From assembly GCA_034509755.1 (NCBI GenBank), contig CM067548.1, positions 16,072,018 through 16,136,017 on the forward strand: a stretch of DNA of 64,000 nucleotides, written 5' to 3'. The DNA is from Anisodus tanguticus. Taxonomy: Eukaryota > Streptophyta > Magnoliopsida > Solanales > Solanaceae. Positions 52,931 to 64,000 of this stretch are shown one piece after another. The notes under the pieces were generated by a model. The model did not search any database and had not been told where the DNA came from. It saw only the letters and a program-made list of their open reading frames with translations. The position numbers and the translations under genes were made by a program. The first letter of the stretch is position 1. Every line of letters starts with the position of its first letter.

Positions 52931-54669
52931 TTACTCGATATAGAATGAAAACCATGACCATCTCGACCGGCTAATCATCATTAAACTTGAGTCATGATAT
53001 CATCACTTAGGCTAGAATTACATCACGACTCGATATAGAATGAAAACCATTACCATCTCGGCCGGCATTACATTATTCAACTAGAGTGACGACTACAACA
53101 CTTGGGCTAGAATTACATCTCCCGACTATATATTGAATGAAAACCATGAGCATGTTGGCCGGAATTACATCATTCAACCGGAGTGATGACCGCAACACTT
53201 GGGCCGGAGTTACATCACCTAACTCGATATAGAATGAAATGCATGACCACCTCGGCTTGCATTACATTATTAAACTGGAGTGACAACTGCATCACTTAGG
53301 CTCGAAATTACATTACCTGACTCAATATAGAATGAAAACCATGAAATCTCGGCTGACATTACATCATTAAACTAGAGTTATGATTGTATCACTTAGGCTA
53401 GAATTACATTACCTGACTCTATATAGAATGAAAACCATGACCATCTCGGCTGGCATTACATCATTCAACTGGAGTGATGACTGTAGCACTTGGGCCGGAG
53501 TTACATCACCTAACTCGATATAGAATGAAATCCATGACCACCTCGGCTTGCATTACATCATTAAACTGGAGTGACAACTGCATCACTTAGGCTCGAATTA
53601 CATCACCTGACGCGATATAGAATGAAAACCATTACCATCTCGGCTGGCATTACATTATTCAACTAGAGTGACGACAACAACACTTGGGCTAGAATTACAT
53701 CTCCTGACTATATATTGAATGAAAACCATGAGCATGCTGGCTGGTATTACATCATTCAACTGGAGTGATGACTGCAACACTTGGGCCGAGTTACATCACC
53801 TAACTCGATATGAATGAAATCCATGAGCATGACCATCACTTAGGCGATTACATTACATTAAACTGAGTGACAATGCACTCACTTAGGCCGGAATTACATC
53901 ACCTAACTCGATATAGAATGAAATCCATGACCACCTCGCTTGCATTACATTATTAAACTAACTCGAGTGACAATCCATGACACCACTTAGGTTGAAATTA
54001 CATCACTTAGGCTCGACATCGACTCGATATAGAATGAAAACCATGAAATCTCGGCTGACATTACATCATTAAACTAGAGTTATGACTGTATCACTTAGGC
54101 TAGAATTACATCACCTTACTCGATATAGAATGAAAACCATGACCATCTCGGCTGGCATTACATCATTCAACTGGAGTGATGACTGTAGCACTTGGGCCGG
54201 AGTTACATCACCTAACTCGATATAGAATGAAATCCATGACCACCTCGACTTGCATTACATCATTAAACTGGAGTGACAATTGCATCACTTAGGTTGAAAT
54301 TACATTACCTGACTCGATATAGAATGAAAACCATGAAATCTCGGATATAGAATGAAAACATTACATTACATCATTAAACTAGAGTTATGACTGTATCACT
54401 TAGGCTAGAATTACATCACCTTACACGATATAGAATGAAAACCATGACCATCTCGGCTGGCATTACATCATTCAACTGGAGTGATGACTGTAGCACTTGG
54501 GCCGGAGTTACATCACCTAACTCGATATAGAATGAAATCCATGACCACGTCGACTTGCATTAAATCATCAAACGGAGTGAAAACAACATCACTTAGGTCG
54601 AATAGAATTAAATTACATTACCCGACTCGATATAGAAAGAAAATAAAAAACCATGAAATCTCGACCGGC
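52877..54669 (+). repeat. HOR unit, about 18 monomers, D marker altered
   Basis: 1,793 bp. The opening D reads GATGACTGTGTATTAC instead of GATGAGTGTATCAC. A long scrambled stretch at 53,795-54,020 replaces part of the second hexamer and is followed by an additional A-B-C before A2-B4-G. Confidence 0.65.
53795..54020 (+). other. Scrambled B-C region, ~225 bp
   Basis: B and C fragments are interleaved (GCATGACCATCACTTAGGCG, AACTAACTCGAGTGACAATC) before a normal A. Confidence 0.72.
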
Positions 54670-56107
54670 ATTACATCATTAAACTAGAGTGATGAGTGTA
54701 TCACTTAGGCTAGAATTACATCACCTTACTCGATATAGAATGAAAACCATGACCATCTCGACCGGCTAATCATCATTAAACTTGAGTCATGACACATCAC
54801 TTAGGCATAGAATTACATCACACTTAGGCTAGAATTACATCACCCGACTCGATATAGAATGAAAACCATTACCATCTCGGCCGGCATTACATTATTCAAC
54901 TAGAGTGACGACTACAACACTTGGGCTAGAATTACATCTCCTGACTATATATTGAATGAAAACCATGAGCATGTTGGCATGACTGCAACACTTGGGCCGG
55001 AGTTACATCACCTAACTCGATATAGAATGAAATGCATGACCACCACCTCGGCTTGCATTACATTATTAAACATTACCCGACTCGGAGTGACAATTACATC
55101 ATTAAACAATTGCATCACTTAGGCTGAAATTACATTACCTGACTCAATATAGAATGAAAACCATGAAATCTCGGTACTGACATTACATCATTAAACTAGA
55201 GTTATGATTGTATCACTTAGGCTAGAATTACATTACCTGACTCTATATAGAATGAAAACCATGACCATCTCGGCTGGCATTACATCATTCAACTGGAGTG
55301 ATGACTGTAGCACTTGGGCCGGAGTTACATCACCTAACTCGATATAGAATGAAATCCATGACCACCTCGGCTTGCATTACATCATTAAACTGGAGTGACA
55401 ACTGCATCACTTAGGCTCGAATTACATCACCTGACTCGATATAGAATGAAAACCATTACCATCTCTTAAACTAGACCCGGCATTACATTATTCAACTAGA
55501 GTGACGACAACAACACTTGGGCTAGAATTACATCTCCTGACTATATATTGAATGAAAACCATGAGCATGCTGGCTGGTATTACATCATTCAACTGGAGTG
55601 ATGACTGCAACACTTGGGCCGGAGTTACATCACCTAACTCGATATAGAATGAAATCCCTGACCACCTCGGCTTGCATTACATTATTAAACTGGAGTGACA
55701 ATTGCATCACTTAGGTTGAAATTACATTACCTGACTCGATATAGAATGAAAACCATGAAATCTCGGCTGACATTACATCATTAAACTAGAGTTATGACTG
55801 TATCACTTAGGCTAGAATTACATCACCTTACACGATATAGAATGAAAACCATGACCATCTCGGCTGGCATTACATCATTCAACTGGAGTGATGACTGTAG
55901 CACTTGGGCCGGAGTTACATCACCTAACTCGATATAGAATGAAATCCATGACCACGTCGACTTGCATTGCATTAAATCATCAAACCGGAGTGAAAACAAC
56001 ATCACTTAGGTCGAAATTACATTACCTCGATATAGAAAGAAACGACTCTCGACTATTACATCATAGAAAGAAACCCATGAAATCTCGACCATGACCATCT
56101 CGGCCGC
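54670..56107 (+). repeat. HOR unit, 14-mer with F1/B1 fusion
   Basis: 1,438 bp. A 26 bp deletion at 54,976 joins the end of F1 to the inside of B1. Scrambled pieces at 54,785-54,845, 55,060-55,115 and 56,025-56,107. Confidence 0.74.
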
Positions 56108-57508
56108 ATTACATCATTAAACTAGAGTGATGAGTGTATCACTTAGGCTAGAATTACATCACCTTACTCGATATAGAATGAAAACCATGACCATCTCGAT
56201 CATCATTAAACTAGGCTAATCATCATTAAACTGAAAACCATGAGTCATGACTCATTATCATTAAACTAGAATTACATCACTTAGGCTAGAATTACATCAC
56301 CTCGACTCGATATAGAATGAAAACCATTACCATCTCGGCCGGCATTACATTATTCAACTAGAGTGACGACTACAACACTTGGGCTAGAATTACATCTCCT
56401 GACTATATATTGAATGAAAACCATGAGCATGTTGGCTGGAATTACATCATTCAACCGGAGTGATGACCGCAACACTTGGGCCGGCCGGAGTTACATCACC
56501 TAACTCGATATAGAATGAAATGCATGACCACCTCGGCTTGCATTACATTATTAAACTGGAGTGACAACTGCATCACTTAGGTTGAAATTACATTACCTGA
56601 CTCAATATAGAATGAAAACCATGAAATCTCGGCTGACATTACATCATTAAACTAGAGTTATGATTGTATCACTTAGGCTAGAATTACATTACCTGACTCT
56701 ATATAGAATGAAAACCATGACCATCTCGGCTGGCATTACATCATTCAACTGGAGTGATGACTGTAGCACTTGGGCCGGAGTTACATCACCTAACTCGATA
56801 TAGAATGAAATCCATGACCACCTCGGCTTGCATTACATCATTAAACTGGAGTGACAACTGCATCACTTAGGCTCGAATTACATCACCTGACGCGATATAG
56901 AATGAAAACCATTACCATCTCGGTTGGCATTACATTATTCAACTAGAGTGACGACAACAACACTTGGGCTAGAATTACATCTCCTGACTATATATTGAAT
57001 GAAAACCATGAGCATGCTGGCTGGTATTACATCATTCAACTGGAGTGATGACTGCAACACTTGGGCCGGAGTTACATCACCTAACTCGATATAGAATGAA
57101 ATCCATGACCACCTCGGCTTGCATTACATTATTAAACTGGAGTGACAATTGCACCACTTAGGTTGAAATTACATTACCTGACTCGATATAGAATGAAAAC
57201 CATGAAATCTCGGCTGACATTACATCATTAAACTAGAGTTATGATTGTATCACTTAGGCTAGAATTACATTACCTTACACGATATAGAATGAAAACCATG
57301 ACCATCTGGGCTGGCATTACATCATTCAACTGGAGTGATGACTGTAGCACTTGGGCCGGAGTTACATCACCTAACTCGATATAGAATGAAATCCATGACC
57401 ACGTCGACTTGCATTAAATCATCAAACTGGAGTGAAAACAACATCACTTAGGTCGAAATTACATTACCTGACTCGATATAGAAAGAAACCCATGAAATCT
57501 CGACTGGC
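56108..57508 (+). repeat. HOR unit, 14-mer
   Basis: 1,401 bp in reference order; E1 is scrambled at 56,190-56,290. Confidence 0.82.
56190..56290 (+). other. Scrambled D/E junction
   Basis: CATCATTAAACT appears in shifted copies and E1 lacks its TTGAGTC. Confidence 0.74.
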
Positions 57509-58408
57509 ATTACATCATTAAACTAGAGTGATGAGTGTATCACTTAGGCTAGAATTACATCACCTTACTCGATATAGAATGAAAACCATGACCATCTCGA
57601 CTACCTCGCTAAAAACCATCATCATTAAACTTGAGTCATGGAGTGATGACCGTTACATCACTTAGGGCTAGAATTACATCACCTAACTCGATATAGAATG
57701 AAATCCATGACCACCTCGGCTTGCATTACATCATTAAACCGAGTGACAACTGCATCACTTAGGCTCGAATTACATCACCTGACTCGATATAGAATGAAAA
57801 CCATTACCATCTCGGCTGGCATTACATTATTCAACTAGAGTGACGACAACAACACTTGGGCTAGAATTACATCTCCTGACTATATATTGAATGAAAACCA
57901 TGAGCATGTTGGCTGGAATTACATCATTCAACTGGAGTGATGACTGCAACACTTGGGCCGGAGTTACATCACCTAACTCGATATAGAATGAAATCCATGA
58001 CCCACCTCTCGGCTTGCATTACATTATTAAACTGGAGTGACAATTGCACCACTTAGGTTGAAATTACATTACCTGACTCGATATAGAATGAAAACCATGA
58101 AATCTCGGCTGACATTACATCATTAAACTAGAGTTATGACTGTATCACTTAGGCTAGAATTACATCACCTTACACGATATAGAATGAAAACCATGACCAT
58201 CTCGGCTGGCATTACATCATTCAACTGGAGTGATGACTGTAGCACTTGGGCCGGAGTTACATCACCTAACTCGATATAGAATGAAATCCATGACCACGTC
58301 GACTTGCATTAAATCATCAAACTCGGAGTGAAAACAACATCACTTAGGTCGAAATTACATTACCCGACTCGATATAGAAAGAAACCCATGAAATCTCGAC
58401 CGGAAATC
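57509..58408 (+). repeat. HOR unit, about 9 monomers
   Basis: 900 bp. D, a scrambled B-like monomer (57,595-57,730), then E2-F2-B-C-A-B4-G. Essentially only the second hexamer is kept. Confidence 0.74.
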
Positions 58409-59799
58409 ATTACATCATTAAACTAGAGTGATGAGTGTATCACTTAGGCTAGAATTACATCACCTTACTCGATATAGAATGAAAACCATGACCATCTCGA
58501 CTGGCTAATCATCATTAAACTTGAGTCATGACTGTATCACTTAGGCTAGAATTACATCACCTGACTCGATATAGAATGAAAACCATTACCATCTCGGCTG
58601 GCATTACATTATTCAACTAGAGTGACGACTACAACACTTGGGCTAGAATTACATCTCCTGACTATATATTGAATGAAAACCATGAGCATGTTGGCTGGAA
58701 TTACATCATTCAACTGGAGTGATGATGACATCGCAACACTTGGGCCGGAGTTACATCACCTAACTCGATATAGAATGAAATGCATGACCACCTCTCGATA
58801 TTGAAATGCATGACATTTACATTATTAAACTGGAGTGACAACTGCATCACTTAGGCTGAAATTACATTACCTGACTCAATATAGAATGAAAACCATGAAA
58901 TCTCGGCGACATTACATCATTAAACTAGAGTTATGATTGTATCACTTAGGCTAGAATTACATTACCTTGACTCTATATAGAATGAAAACCATGACCATCT
59001 CGGGCCGCATTACATCATTCAACTGGAGTGATGACTGTAGCACTTGGGCCGGAGTTACATCACCTAACTCGATATAGAATGAAATCCATGACCACCTCGG
59101 CTTGCATTACATCATTAAACTGGAGTGACAACTGCATCACTTAGGCTCGAATTACATCACCTGACGCGATATAGAATGAAAACCATTACCATCTCGGCTG
59201 GCATTACATTATTCAACTAGAGTGACGACAACAACACTTGGGCTAGAATTACATCTCCTGACTATATATTGAATGAAAACCATGAGCATGCTCGGCATCG
59301 GTATTACATCATTCAACCGGAGTGATGACCATGCAACACTTGGGATGACTCCGGGGCCGGAGTTACATCACCTAACTCGATATAGAATGAAATCCATGAC
59401 CACCTCGGCTTGCATTACATTATTAAACTGGAGTGACAATTGCATCACTTAGGTTGAAATTACATTACCTGACTCGATATAGAATGAAAACCATGAAATC
59501 TCGGCTGACATTACATCATTAAACTAGAGTTATGACTGTATCACTTAGGCTAGAATTACATCACCTTACACGATATAGAATGAAAACCATGACCATCTGG
59601 GCTGGCATTACATCATTCAACTGGAGTGATGACTGTAGCACTTGGGCCGGAGTTACATCACCTAACTCGATATAGAATGAAATCCATGACCACGTCGACT
59701 TGCATTAAATCATCAAACTGGAGTGAAAACAACATCACTTAGGTCGAAATTACATTACCTGACTCGATATAGAAAGAAACCCATGAAATCTCGACTGGC
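58409..59799 (+). repeat. HOR unit, 14-mer
   Basis: 1,391 bp in reference order with intact D-E1 and small scrambled patches at 58,725-58,815 and 59,290-59,355. Confidence 0.84.
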
Positions 59800-61167
59800 A
59801 TTACATCATTAAACTAGAGTGATGAGTGTATCACTTAGGCTAGAATTACATCACCTTACTCGATATAGAATGAAAACCATGACCATCTCGACTGGCTAAT
59901 CATCATTAAACTTAAACTCATCACTGCGTATCACTTAGGCTAGAATTACATCACCTCGACTCGATATAGAATGAAAACCATTACCATCTCGGCTACCGGC
60001 ATTACATTATTCAACTAGAGTGACGACTACAACACTAGAATTACATCTCCCCCGACTATATATTGAATGAAAACCATGAGCATGCTGGCTGGTATTACAT
60101 CATTCAACTGGAGTGATGACTGCAACACTTGGGCCGGAGTTACATCACCTAACTCGATATAGAATGAAATGCATGACCACCTCGGCTTGCATTACATTAT
60201 TAAACTGGAGTGACAACTGCATCACTTAGGCTGAAATTACATTACCTGACTCAATATAGAATGAAAACCATGAAATCTCGGCTGACATTACATCATTAAA
60301 CTAGAGTTATGATTGTATCACTTAGGCTAGAATTACATTACCTGACTCTATATAGAATGAAAACCATGACCATCTCGGCTGGCATTACATCATTCAACTG
60401 GAGTGATGACCGTAGCACTGGGCCATCACCTAACTCGAGTTACATCACCTAACTCGATATAGAATGAAATCCATGACCACCTCGGCTTGCATTACATCAT
60501 TAAACTGGAGTGACAACTGCATCACTTAGGCTCGAATTACATCACCTGACGCGATATAGAATGAAAACCATTACCATCTCGGCTGGCATTACATTATTCA
60601 ACTAGAGTGACGACAACAACACTTGGGCTAGAATTACATCTCCTGACTATATATTGAATGAAAACCATGAGCATGCTGGCTGGTATTACATCATTCAACT
60701 GGAGTGATGACTGCAACACTTGGGCCGGAGTTACATCACCTAACTCGATATAGAATGAAATCCATGACCACCTCGGCTTGCATTACATTATTAAACTGGA
60801 GTGACAATTGCATCACTTAGGTTGAAATTACATTACCTGACTCGATATAGAATGAAAACCATGAAATCTCGGCTGACATTACATCATTAAACTAGAGTTA
60901 TGACTGTATCACTTAGGCTAGAATTACATCACCTTACACGATATAGAATGAAAACCATGACCATCTCGGCTGGCATTACATCATTCAACTGGAGTGATGA
61001 CTGTAGCACTTGGGCCGGAGTTACATCACCTAACTCGATATAGAATGAAATCCATGACCACGTCGACTTGCATTAAATCATCAAACTGGAGTGAAAACAA
61101 CATCACTTAGGTCGAAATTACATTACCTGACTCGATATAGAAAGAAACCCATGAAATCTCGACTGGC
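59800..61167 (+). repeat. HOR unit, 14-mer
   Basis: 1,368 bp, very close to the reference. E1 is shortened at 59,910-59,935 and B2 carries a repeated CACCTAACTCGA at 60,420-60,450. Confidence 0.87.
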
Positions 61168-62333
61168 ATTACATCATTAAACTAGAGTGATGAGTGTATC
61201 ACTTAGGCTAGAATTACATCACCTTACTCGATATAGAATGAAAACCATGACCATCTCGACCGGCATTATCATCATTACAACTCGAGTGAAAACCATGACC
61301 ATCGACTTGCACATTATTCAACTAGAGTTACATCACCTAACATCGACTATATAAATGAAAACCATGACCATTACATCATTCAACTAGAGTGATGATTTGG
61401 GCATTACATCATTCGATATAGAATGAAATCCATGACCACCTCGACTTGCATTACATTATTAAACTACATCATTAAACTAGAGTTATGATTGTATCACTTA
61501 GGCTAGAATTACATTACCTCGACTCTATATAATGAAAAAACCATGACCATCTCGGCCGGCATTACATCATTCAACCGGAGTGATGACCGTAGCACTTGGG
61601 CCGAGTTACATCACCTAACTCGATATAGAATGAAATCTATGACCACCTCGGCTTGCATTACATCATTAAATTGGAGTGACAACTGCATCACTTAGGCTCG
61701 AATTACATCACCTGACTCGATATAGAATGAAAACCATTACCATCTCGGCCGGCATTACATTATTCAACTAGAGTGACGACAACAACACTTGGGCTAGAAT
61801 TACATCTCCCGACTATATATTGAATGAAAACCATGAGCATGTTGGCCGGTATTACATCATTCAACCGGAGTGATGACCGCAACACTTGGGCCGGAGTTAC
61901 ATCACCTAACTCGATATAGAATGAAATCCATGACCACCTCGGCTTGCATTACATTATTAAACCGGAGTGACAATTGCACCACTTAGGTTGAAATTACATT
62001 ACCTGACTCGATATAGAATGAAAACCATGAAATCTCGGCTGACATTACATCATTAAACTAGAGTTATGACTGTATCACTTAGGCTAGAATTACATCACCT
62101 TACACGATATAGAATGAAAACCATGACCATCTCGGGGCGGCATTACATCATTCAACCGGGAGTGATGACCGTAGCACTTGGGCCGGAGTTACATCACCTA
62201 ACTCGATATAGAATGAAATCCATGACCACGTCGACTTGCATTAAATCATCAAACCGGAGTGAAAAACATCACTTAGGTCGAAATTACATTACCTGACTCG
62301 ATATAGAAAGAAACCCATGAAATCTCGACTGGC
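61168..62333 (+). repeat. HOR unit, about 12 monomers
   Basis: 1,166 bp. A 220 bp scrambled stretch (61,255-61,475) stands where E1-F1-B1-C1 should be; A1 to G follow normally. Confidence 0.74.
61255..61475 (+). other. Scrambled D/E junction, ~220 bp
   Basis: Replaces E1 to C1. All words come from the satellite (CATTATTCAACTAGAGTTAC, GATGATTTGGGCATTAC). Confidence 0.75.
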
Positions 62334-63113
62334 ATTACATCATTAAACTAGAGTGATGAGTGTATCACTTAGGCTAGAATTACATCACCTTACTCGATAT
62401 AGAATGAAAACCATGACCATCTCGACCGGCTAATCATCATTAAACTTGAGTCATGACCGTATCATCACTTAGGCTAGAATTACATCACCTACTCGATATA
62501 GAATGAAAACCATTACCATCTCGGCTGGCATTATTATTATTCAACTAGAGTGACGACTACAACACAACTTGGGCTAGAATTACATCTCCTGACTATATAT
62601 TGAATGAAAACCATGAGCATGTTGGCTGGAATTACATCATTCAACTGGAGTGATGACTGCAACACTTGGGCCGGAGTTACATCACCTAACTCGATATAGA
62701 ATGAAATGCATGACCACCTCGGCTTGCATTACATTATTAAACTGGAGTGACAACTGCATCACTTAGGCTGAAATTACATTACCTGACTCAATATAGAATG
62801 AAAACCATGAAATCTCGGCTGACATTACATCATTAAACTAGAGTTATGATTGTATCACTTAGGCTAGAATTACATTACCTGACTCTATATAGAATGAAAA
62901 CCATGACCATCTCGGCTGGCATTACATCATTCAACTGGAGTGATGACTGTAGCACTTGGGCCGGAGTTACATCACCTAACTCGATATAGAATGAAATCCA
63001 TGACCACCTCGACTTGCATTAAATCATCAAACTGGAGTGAAAACAACATCACTTAGGTCGAAATTACATTACCTGACTCGATATAGAAAGAAACCCATGA
63101 AATCTCGACTGGC
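62334..63113 (+). repeat. HOR unit, 8-mer
   Basis: 780 bp. D-E-F-B-C-A-B-G, one hexamer, clean apart from minor slips. Confidence 0.88.
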
Positions 63114-64000
63114 ATTACATCATTAAACTAGAGTGATGAGTGTATCACTTAGGCTAGAATTACATCACCTGACTCGATATAGAATGAAAACCATGACCAT
63201 CGAAACCTAGTGACATGCATCACTTAGGCTAGAATTACATTACCTAACTCGATATAGAATGAAAACATCGGCTGATTCATTAAACTAGAGTGATGATTAC
63301 ATCATTACAACCGAGTGATGACCATCTCGACTGGCATTACATCATTCAAACTTGATGATGTACACTTGAATTACATCACCTAACTCGATATAGAATGAAA
63401 TCCATGACCACCTCGGCTTGCATTACATCATTAAACTTGAGTGACAACTGCATCACTTAGGCTAGAATTACATCACCTCGACTCGATATAGAATGAAAAC
63501 CATTACCATCTCGGTACTGGCATTACATTATTCAACTAGAGTGACGACTACAACACTTGGTAGAATTACATCTCCCGACTATATATTGAATGAAAACCAT
63601 GAGCATGTTGGCCGGAATTACATCATTCAACCGGAGTGATGACCGCAACACTTGGGCCGGAGTTACATCACCTAACTCGATATAGAATGAAATCATGACC
63701 ACCTCGGCTTGCATTACATTAGTAAACTGGAGTGACAACTGCATCACTTAGGTTGAAATTACATTACCTGACTCAATATAGAATGAAAACCATGAAATCT
63801 CGGCTGACATTACATCATTAAACTAGAGTTATGATTGTATCACTTAGGCTAGAATTACATTACCTGACTCTATATAGAATGAAAACCATGACCATCTCGG
63901 CTGGCATTACATCATTCAACTGGAGTGATGACTGTAGCACTTGGGCCGGAGTTACATCACCTAACTCGATATAGAATGAAATCCATGACCACGTCGACTT
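63114..64000 (+). repeat. HOR unit, cut by window end
   Basis: D, scrambled 63,185-63,375, a B-like monomer, then E-F-B-C-A and the start of B4, whose CACGTCGACTT is the last readable word. Confidence 0.78.
63185..63375 (+). other. Scrambled D/E junction, ~190 bp
   Basis: Shuffled A, B and D words with small novel joins (CGAAACCTAGTGACATGC) before a B-like monomer. Confidence 0.75.

Larger units (their letters stand above)
1..64000 (+). repeat. Tandem satellite array, ~97 bp monomer, whole window
   Basis: Every line of the window is made of one monomer family about 97 bp long, always in the same orientation. Spacing was checked by hand: monomer starts at 476, 573, 670, 766 and 863 give steps of 97, 97, 96 and 97. 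Each monomer begins with a form of ATTACATCATT and carries CACTTAGG or CACTTGGG near position 33 and CGATATAGAATGAAA near positions 62-76. There is no interruption by a gene, transposon or unique DNA. No stretch over 300 bases lacks the repeat. Such arrays are typical of eukaryotic heterochromatin; the family is not one I recognise. Confidence 0.98.
14451..64000 (+). repeat. Right domain: D-(EFBCAB)n-G higher-order repeats
   Basis: From the first E2-type monomer at 14,451 onward, the E-F pair recurs through the rest of the window and the trimer register becomes a hexamer, E-F-B-C-A-B. From about 15.6 kb the G monomer begins ATTAAATCATCAAAC, and from about 18.5 kb the B monomer before it usually ends CCACGTCGACTTGC. 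These linked changes mark a newer higher-order repeat that is more uniform in its intact copies but more often broken by scrambled stretches than the left domain. Confidence 0.8.

Noticed and set aside
1..64000. CRISPR-like array (regular repeats with varying segments between)
   Set aside because: The variable segments are not unique spacers; they are class-specific parts of the same monomer and recur every 3, 6 or 14 monomers. The period and length do not fit CRISPR.
1..64000. CENP-B box in the monomer
   Set aside because: I compared the words containing TTCG or CGGG on both strands with the known pattern (TTCG, then A, then CGGG at fixed spacing). None fits.
1..64000. tRNA or rRNA gene fragments as the origin of the monomer
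   Set aside because: No T-loop or anticodon-arm pattern and no rRNA-like stretch could be seen in the monomer on either strand.

Overview
The whole 64 kb window is one uninterrupted tandem satellite array. A monomer of about 97 bp (variants 95-98 bp, roughly 40% GC by hand count on two monomers) repeats head to tail in a single orientation from the first base to the last, about 650-660 copies. I see no gene, RNA gene, transposon, telomere repeat or unique sequence. Every open frame is short (80 codons or fewer) and reads through the monomers. The array size and its higher-order organisation point to eukaryotic heterochromatin: centromeric, pericentromeric, subtelomeric or on a B or sex chromosome. 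I do not recognise the family and cannot name the species. I see no CENP-B-box-like match.

The monomers fall into diagnostic classes, named here A to G. Two marker monomers, G followed by D, punctuate the array. Between one D and the next lie repeats of a trimer (C-A-B, about 290 bp) or of a derived hexamer (E-F-B-C-A-B, about 582 bp). The commonest higher-order repeat (HOR) is a 14-mer of about 1.36 kb. Other units are 8-, 11-, 17- and 20-mers, so copy number mostly follows 2+3k on the left and 2+6k on the right. This is what unequal exchange in register with trimers or hexamers would leave.

Layout: positions 1 to about 14,450 form a left domain built mainly of D-(CAB)n-G, with E and F monomers only in the units starting at 6,783, 8,909 and 9,717. 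From about 14,451 to the end is a right domain where D-(EFBCAB)n-G is the rule. There the B monomer before G has its own variant, and G has diverged. The best-preserved right-hand unit is 18,719-20,073, used below as the reference; 8,137-8,908 is the reference for the left domain.

Superimposed on this order are dozens of short scrambled stretches (about 50-220 bp) made only of shuffled monomer fragments. In the right domain they concentrate just after the D monomer. Stretches with many CTG-to-CCG changes and A-run expansions often lie near them. They may be a real rearrangement hotspot, or consensus/basecalling error in a hard repeat, or a sequence that is not natural; the sequence alone cannot decide. 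Monomer counts for irregular units are estimates from length and visible markers.
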